A DNA stretch of 64,000 bases from Scilla litardierei (Eukaryota > Streptophyta > Magnoliopsida > Asparagales > Asparagaceae): assembly GCA_030789695.1 (NCBI GenBank), contig CM061142.1:356537486-356601485 (forward strand), given 5' to 3'. This document shows positions 57,786 through 64,000 of this stretch, one piece after another. Each line of letters begins with the position of its first letter. The first letter of the stretch is position 1. The position numbers and the translations under genes were made by a program. Under the pieces are notes generated by a model, which saw only the letters and a program-made list of their open reading frames with translations, ran no database searches and was not told the DNA's origin.

Positions 57786-59096
57786 TGTTCGTCCCTCCGG
57801 GCTCACACACATGGGTGTGAATCATCATAAGTACATGGTGGTTGTAGTATATAAAGATTGTCGTTTTCTAGGGAGGCGGTAGTTTAGTGTTTAGCTTTTT
57901 GGAAGAGGGAGAATGCGTGGTCGGTGAGTTGTCACGTAGAATTTGATTGTCACAAAAATAGGTTAACAAAATAATAAAAGTCTAGGGCAATCGGGTGTCC
58001 CTACTAGGCCTTTCAAGCATAGATGTAAGGTCAAGGTCCTTTTGTTGGACGATAGATGAGGGTAGGAGTGTCACATCCGAGGATGGGAACAAGTACTTAA
58101 CTTTCGTTGTCCTACTCGTCTAATGCATTCCAACGTGCAGCTCTACTTTCGTAATCAGCTTTGTACGGGAATGCATGCATTATGCTTGACATTGGTTCCC
58201 GCATCACAATCCGTATCCACGGACGTGATCTATGGATTGGGACGCTACACTACGGTTGGTTCTAGCAGTCGGGCTACTCTCGTAGTCACCGACTAGCGGT
58301 TAGGGATTAGTAATCATCCCCAACACTCGAGTCACTCTCGTAATTACGAGCCTTAAATACGACCACTAAGCCCGAATTGGATTAGTGGGGATTCTCCCTA
58401 GAATGTGGAGCTACTTTCGCAATCCTTCAATTCTGAGGCTAATCCCCCAAAACCCTTGTTAAAACTACCATAGAGCAACCCTAGATTAGTCGAACTAAGA
58501 TTAACCTAACTCCAATCCATATGGTCCTAGGGTTCATCCATAAGCCCTAGAATCACACTACTCTAGCATCGCCATAGCCACAGAAATGGGGGCAATAAAG
58601 AAGTTCATCACAAACTGAGCAAATATAACAAAACTAATATCAAAATGTAGAGGATTCAATGCAAGACCAGAATATATAAAAATTAAGGAATTCAAACCAT
58701 TCAATAAGAAATAGATTGAAGAAAACCAACGCAAGAGCTCTCTCCCCCAATGGTGGCTCAAGAGTTCTCTGATAATCCAAATCTTAACCTAATATAAAAA
58801 CAGCAGTTTACTTATATACAAAACCCAATAGTTGCGTGTTTCTCGAAAATTAGCCCCGAAACCCATTAAAATCCCATTTCCTGTAGGCTGTCGATGATGC
58901 GCTCGGTCGAGCGGAGTAGCCGCTCGGCCGAGCGCGTCCCTTCCTGCTTCCCGTCAGGCACTTGGAGAAAGGGCCGCTCGGTCGAGTGATGTGAGTCGCT
59001 CGGCCGAGCAGCATCTTGGGGCTTCAGCTTCTAGCTTGGGGAATCGGGGTAGGCCGCTCGATCGAGCGTAGTAGCCAGAGAATTGCCCCGTTTTTG
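57786..59096 (-). repeat. 5' LTR of element E (partial)
   Basis: On the minus strand: CTCGGTCGAGC palindromes (59070-58890), TATATAAG (complement of 58811-58818), leader with hairpins (58435-58124), LTR end GGGACGAACA at 57786. The upstream part is cut off by element F at 59096/59097. Confidence 0.8.
58124..58435 (-). other. Constant-loop hairpins in U5 leader of E
   Basis: Loops of the form GCTACTCTCGTAGTCA (plus strand) recur with different stems: AGCT/AGCT (58139-58160) nested in ATGCATTCC/GGAATGCAT; GTCGG/CCGAC (58268-58293); CTCG/CGAG (58326-58350); GGA/TCC (58407-58425). Read on the element strand the loop core is ACGAGAGT, shared with hairpin 4 of G. They lie about 350-640 nt from the LTR end, as in G. 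Confidence 0.6.
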
Positions 59097-60577
59097 TGTT
59101 AGGACCTGAGATGGTAAAGAGAACACTGGAGGGGGGTGAATACTGTTTTTAGAAATTAAAATTCATCCAGAAATTTTCTCCCTAAGATTAATATAGAATT
59201 ACATAATATCAATCTTAATCAACAAATACTTGCTTCAATGAAATAAGCACATCAGAACCATGTATCCTGGTTCCACACTCCCGGTAGTCCAGTCCCCGAA
59301 ACTCTTGTCCGGTTTTAATCCACTATTATCGGTAAATAATATAAATCAACTCCCGCCAAGAGGAATTACAACCACCTTGCCCACAATAAGGATTTTCCCT
59401 TGCCTCACAACCCGAGGACTTTTCATTGCCTCACAATCCGAGGACTTTCACAACTCGCTACACCCAAGTGAGAAAAATACTTACAATGGTTTTGTAGGAT
59501 TACCTATAGCCTTTTCAATTTGAAGCCCAAGTGTTGGAAGTGTAGCTATAGGATGATCTTGATCTCAAAGATAAGAAATTTTGAAGCTTTGGGAGATCAA
59601 GAAAATAAGGCCAAAAATATTTGAAAAGCAATTTAAAAATGGCAAAAGAAGATTTTGAGAGCTTGAGAAAGAACTTTGAAAACCCTTTTGAAACAATAAT
59701 TTTACATGAAAAATCTTCTTGTTTGATATCCAAGCTCAATCCCTCTATTTATAAAGATGAAAATCATTTCAAAAAAATATTTCAAAAATGCATCAATCAA
59801 GGATACTTGAAATTTGAAATTCAAATTATTTCCAAAATATGTTTGCATTAATCAAGGAGATTTGAAATTTGAAATTCAAATTATTTCCAAAATATGTTTG
59901 CATTAATCAAGGAGATTTGAAATTTAAATTATTTCCAAAATACTTTTCCAACATTTATATGCATTTAAACAAGGAGACTTTTAAAAATAATTCCAAATTC
60001 ATTTATATGCAATAATTAACATGATTTTGAAAATCTAGCCGTTTGACACAGATGCCAAGCTGTCTGTTGGTAGCCGACTCCCAAGGTGGTAGTCGGCTCC
60101 TAGAGACTTACTAGTGTGGGCTTTGGGCTCGAAAACTTAGGAAAAAAATATTTAAAACATTTTAAATCATTTTTGGCATAATCCTAGGTGTGTGGGTTTA
60201 AATAATATGCCTTAACAAATTCCTAAGACTCAAATAAAATTCAAAAATTACATAACATTATTTGAGCTATCATGCAACTCTTTGTCCATTTGCATTGGCT
60301 TTCACTTGAGCTTTTGATCCATATAGTTTTTGTGCTTGTTCTTCAATACTCCTAGCCTTCCAGCCTTGGATGCAACTTGATTTTGTGCCTTCCTTGATTT
60401 GCTTGTACTAACATATAAGTTTGACTTTCATTCTTTGAATCATGGTTCTTAAAATTCCATGCTTCATCATCTACATTAAAAATGCACATCCTACCCAAAA
60501 ACTCAATGAAATCATTAGTAACATAGTATGTTGCTCATCATTAAAATAACCACGGGGTGAAGACTCAATATCCAATA
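59097..60577 (-). repeat. 3' LTR of element F
   Basis: 1,481 bp. Holds a TATTTATA (complement TATAAATA) at 59746-59753, paired GTAGCCGACTCC/GTAGTCGGCTCC repeats near 60063-60100, CCTC-ACAACCC-GAGG hairpins (59403-59417, 59429-59443) and three copies of a 55-bp repeat. Confidence 0.8.
59795..59958. repeat. 55-bp tandem repeat in 3' LTR of F
   Basis: AATCAAGG anchors at 59795, 59850 and 59905 give a 55-bp period; units hold GAAATTTGAAATTCAAATT. The 5' LTR has one copy (about 63341-63395). Confidence 0.85.
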
Positions 60578-61011
60578 TTCTTTCCCCTTTTGATGATGAC
60601 AACATATTGCATAAAAACATAAAAACTATGCAATGCCGTGCATATGTCTCTATCCCCCTTTGGCATCATTTAAAAAGGTTAAAACGAATAATATACCAAT
60701 TGAAAAATTCTTACATAGGCTCCCCCTCAAAGTTTGCATCATTATAGTTGTGTCTCTCCCTTAATGTATGCATGGATTTAGAGATTCATTTGGAGCTCCT
60801 ATACTAATCCCTTATAATTTTGGTACCTGAAAATCGAACATAGAATTTTGGTACACTTTCTTTGTGAGTCCATGGAATTAGTCAAATAATAATAATAAAA
60901 TCAACCAATAGGGAACCAAACTTAGTTGGGTTGCGATTTCCCGTAAATAAATCTATAATCCCTACAAAAATTAACGTTGTTCATAAAAATAGAAATGTAA
61001 TTGTCTTTCAT
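60578..61011 (-). other. 3' noncoding region of F with polypurine tracts
   Basis: Complements of 60578-60591, 60651-60664 and 60720-60732 are G-rich purine tracts in the Sirevirus pattern. No pol remnant is recognisable. Confidence 0.65.
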
Positions 61012-62589
61012 TTAGACGGTTCCAATTTTGGGAATCCAAACTTTGACATATCCATTTTCAGTTTTAGGAACTCTAGCTTGACGATGAGAATTCCTAGCAT
61101 TTTGATTGGTCATATTATAACCTAAGCCATGTTTGCTAGATTGGGGTCTTTGTGAACTAATCAAGCTATCTAATTTTTCTTTACCTTTATTGAACCTAGC
61201 AACATTATTAACCAAGTCATCATGATTTGCATTAATGGCAGCCATGTTCTTTTCTAAGTCTCCAAACCTATTTCTTAGGTCTTTGAGTTCTACATTGAGC
61301 AACCTATTCTTTTCAATTAAATCCATTGTTGCTAATCAATTTTAGGTTCTCTTCCCTAATCTTTTATAGCTCTTAATTAGTAGAATATGAACCACAATAT
61401 TTATGCATCTTTTTTAGCGTTAAAAGCTCATTGAGTTGGACCTCATATAAAGCATAAATTTAATGAAATTCCTCGTCCTAATCAAGTTCATCATCATCAC
61501 TACTATTGCTATCACTAGAGTTGGGGTAGAAATTTACCTTGGGATCTCCTCGTGCCATGAAGCATATATATGACTTCTCATTCCTTATGCTTGTTTCTCC
61601 TTCACGTTCAGATGATGATGAGCTATCGAAATCCTCTTCATTATCGCTTTTATCCCAAGCCACATAAGCTTTTCTATTTGGCCTTTTGCCTTTGTATAGC
61701 TTTATTCTCTTGTCTTTGTTTTTCTTTATTGGACAGTCTTTCTTCATGTGAACGGGCCTATTACATTCATAAGAAATTACATCATTAGTAGAATTGAACT
61801 TACGATAATAGGACTTACGTGCCTTTATGATTTTCTTGAATCCTTTGGAGATGAGTGACATTTGTTTCTTCATCTCATTATTGACTTCATCATCGGACTC
61901 CTCCATATCTGATGTGGCTTTGAAAGCGAGGTTCTTCTTCTTTTCATCGTGCTCCTTGGTCTTTCTCTCTTGCAATTGGAGTTCATACGACATTAGATTA
62001 CCGATGAGCTCATCCAAGGTTAGCTTTGAAGTGTCGTTGCCCTCTTCAATGGACGAAGCTTTAGATTTCCATTCGGGAGTGAGGGATCTAAGGATCTTGC
62101 ATACATGATCCTCTTGTGTGTACTTCTTTCCCAATCCCGCAAGTGTGTTGACGATCTCCGTAAATCGCATGTACATATCCATTATGTTCTCGCCCTTCTC
62201 CATCATAAATTGTTCATACCTACCAACATAAAGAGAAGATTTCGATGATTTATCTTTTTCGTTACCTTCATGCGTTACCTCAAGGATTTTCCATATTTGG
62301 TGCGCAGAGGTAGCCATGGAGATGCGGTTGAAACCCGTTGTGTCAAGTCTGCAATATAGAATGGGCATCGCCTTGGCATTTAGAGAAACTTTGTCTGTTT
62401 CCTTCTTGGTCCACTTTTCTTCCTCAAGAGTGGGTGCTTTATAAAGGTTCTCCACCATTTTCCATAGCTCGTAGGAAATAGAGAGAAGGTAAATTTGAAT
62501 CCTATTCTTCCTAGATCCATAATTTAATCCGTTGAGAATGGTGGTTGGGTGGAAGATTGTTCTTTTAGGAATCGAACAGTTGAAGCCAT
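61012..62589 (-). pseudogene. gag: gag of element F (broken)
   Basis: ATG at 62589 (MASTVRFLKEQSS); frameshift near 62540; open frame 62458-61478 with a Sirevirus capsid region (SAHQIWKILEVTHEG, MYMRFTEIVNTLAGLGKKY). The knuckle reads SYECNRPVHMKKDC: the first cysteine and the glycine are lost, so zinc binding is doubtful. After a gap the C-terminal coiled-coil part (61326-61012) ends VWIPKIGTV and a GTC TAA stop, like GTC TAA in B and D. Confidence 0.8.
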
Positions 62590-62597
62590 ATAGTAAC

Positions 62598-62614
62598 CTT
62601 GCTCTGATACCAAA
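62598..62614 (-). promoter_or_regulatory. Primer binding site of F
   Basis: The complement reads TTTGGTATCAGAGCAAG, initiator-Met type, abutting the 5' LTR. Confidence 0.85.
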
Positions 62615-64000
62615 TATTGGGATCTAAGGTGGCAAATAGAACACTAGAGGGGGGGATGAATAGTGTTTTTAGAAATTAAAATTCCTTTAGAAATTTTCTC
62701 CCTAAGATTAATATAGAATTACCTAATATCATTCTTAATCAACAAATACTTGCATCAATGAAATAAGCACAGCGGAAATAATAAATTGCAAGTAAGGAGT
62801 CAAACCAAGATAACAACCATGAACACCACGATGTATCCTGATTCCCCACTCCCAGGTAGTCCAGTCCCCGAAACTCTTGTCGGGCTTTAATCCACTATTA
62901 TCGGTAAATAGTAGAAACCTCCTCCCGCCAAAAGGATTTACAACCACCTTGCCTACAACAAGGATTTTCCCTTGCCTCACTAGCCGATGACTTTTCCTTT
63001 CCTCACAACCCGAGGACTTTCACAACACACTACACCCAAGTGAGAAAAATACTTACACCTATAACCTTTTCAATTTGAAGCCCAAGTGTTGAAGTGTAGC
63101 TATAGGATGATCTTGATCTAAGAAATTTTGAAGCTTTGGAAGATCAAGAAAATAAGGCCAAAAATATTTGAAAAGCAATTTAAAATATGGCAAAAGAAGA
63201 TTTTGAGAGCTTGAGAAAGAACTTTGAAAACCCTTTTGAAACAATAATTTTACATGAAAAAACTTCTTGTTTGATATCTAAGCTCAATCCCTATATTTAT
63301 AAAGGTGAAAATCATTAAAAAAGCTATTTCAAAAATGCATCAATCAAGGAGATTTGAAATTTGAAATTCAAATTATTTCCAAAAGATTTTTCCAACATTT
63401 ATATGAATTTAAACAAGGAGACTTTTGAAAATAATTTCAAATTTATTTATATGCAATAATTAAAATGAGTTTGAAAATCTAGCCATTTGACCCAGATATC
63501 AGGCTGTCTGCTGGTAGTCGACTCCCAAGATGGTAGTCGACTCCCAGAGACTTCCTAGTATGAGCTTTGGGCTCGAAAACTAAGGAAAAAAATATTCTAA
63601 ATATTTTAAATAATTTTTGGCTTAATCCTAAGTGTGTGTGGGCTTAAATAATATGCCTTAACAAATTCCTAAGACTAAAAAAATTCAAAAAATTACAACA
63701 TTATTTGAGCTAGCATGCAACTCTTTGTCCAATTGCCTTAGCTTTCACTTGAGCTTTTAAACCACGTAGTTTTTGTGCTTATTCTTCAATACTCCTAGCC
63801 GTCCAGCCTTGGATGCAACTTGATTTTTTGCCTTCCTTGATTTGCTTGTACCAACATATAAGTTTGACTTTCATTCTTTGAATCATGGTTCTTAAAATTC
63901 CATGTTTCTTCATCTACATTAAAAATGCACATCCTACAGACAAACTCAATGAAATCATTAGTAGCATAATATGCTGCTTATCATCAAAATAACCACAGAG
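62615..64000 (-). repeat. 5' LTR of element F (partial)
   Basis: Collinear with 59097-60577. TATAAATA is the complement of 63294-63301; a clean CCTTG-CCTACAA-CAAGG hairpin lies at 62947-62963. It contains a 30-bp stretch with the CAGCGGAAATAAT segment absent from the other LTR. Continues past the window. Confidence 0.8.

Larger units (their letters stand above)
54090..59096 (-). mobile_element. Element E: Athila-like element, interrupted on both sides
   Basis: Minus-strand order from the right: 5' LTR (59096 down to 57786, cut by F), Asp-type primer site, gag, protease, palindromes, env leader; then it meets the end of A's LTR3. Protease end, palindrome spacer and leader follow the same order as in G, but sequences differ (CTCGGTCGAGC rather than CACTCGGCCGAGTG), so it is a related family. 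RT is absent between protease and env leader. Confidence 0.8.
59097..64000 (-). mobile_element. Element F: gag-only Sirevirus-like copia element (right end outside window)
   Basis: 3' LTR 59097-60577, internal 60578-62614, 5' LTR from 62615 to beyond the window. Met-type primer site, long Gag and multiple PPTs fit Sireviruses, but no integrase, RT or RNase H lies between gag and the PPTs. LTR ends are mutated (TGTTAGG versus TATTGGG; CCAATA for CCAACA). Confidence 0.8.

Overview
The window is plant nuclear DNA made entirely of LTR retrotransposons nested in one another. I see no host gene, tRNA, rRNA or CRISPR array. The plant-specific lineages (Sirevirus-type Ty1/copia, Athila-type and Tekay-like Ty3/gypsy), initiator-Met and Asp-type primer sites and AT-rich noncoding sequence point to an angiosperm; I cannot name the species.

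Layout, outermost first. (E) An Athila-like element on the minus strand occupies 54090-59096; its gag-protease and part of its 5' LTR are visible. (A) A Tekay-like element with 3.4-kb LTRs that encodes only gag sits in E's internal region as a tandem: LTR1 (1-1323, cut by the window), internal copy 1 (1324-3540), LTR2 (3541-6985), internal copy 2 (6986-27086, interrupted), LTR3 (27087-54089, interrupted). (B) A Sirevirus on the minus strand (7924-18950, target duplication ATAAC) interrupts gag copy 2. (C) A short-LTR copia on the minus strand (20178-27020, duplication ATATA) interrupts the tail of internal copy 2. (D) A Sirevirus on the plus strand (29420-52972, duplication GAAGG/GAAAG) interrupts LTR3. 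(G) An Athila-like element (40237-51670, duplication CCGAC) lies inside D's 3' LTR. (F) A gag-only Sirevirus-like element on the minus strand (59097 to beyond 64000) interrupts E's LTR. The deepest nest is E > A > D > G.

How the parts relate. B, C and D carry pol (protease, integrase, reverse transcriptase, RNase H), all with nonsense codons or frameshifts; B is nearest to intact. A and F show only gag; E and G show gag-protease without reverse transcriptase or integrase, so these families would depend on polymerase supplied in trans. D and G also carry env-like ORFs 3' of gag/pol; B keeps an 80-nt scar of one.

Four patterns go beyond a standard annotation. First, in B and D gag and pol are separated by a 59-nt GT...AG segment whose exact removal would fuse them in frame, while frameshifting or stop readthrough could not. 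Second, LTR leaders of Athila-like and Sirevirus-like elements carry series of hairpins with a constant loop and changing, still complementary stems. Third, the palindrome array upstream of the LTR TATA box recurs immediately upstream of the env-like ORF in both superfamilies. Fourth, elements that have lost pol are as common here as those that keep it.
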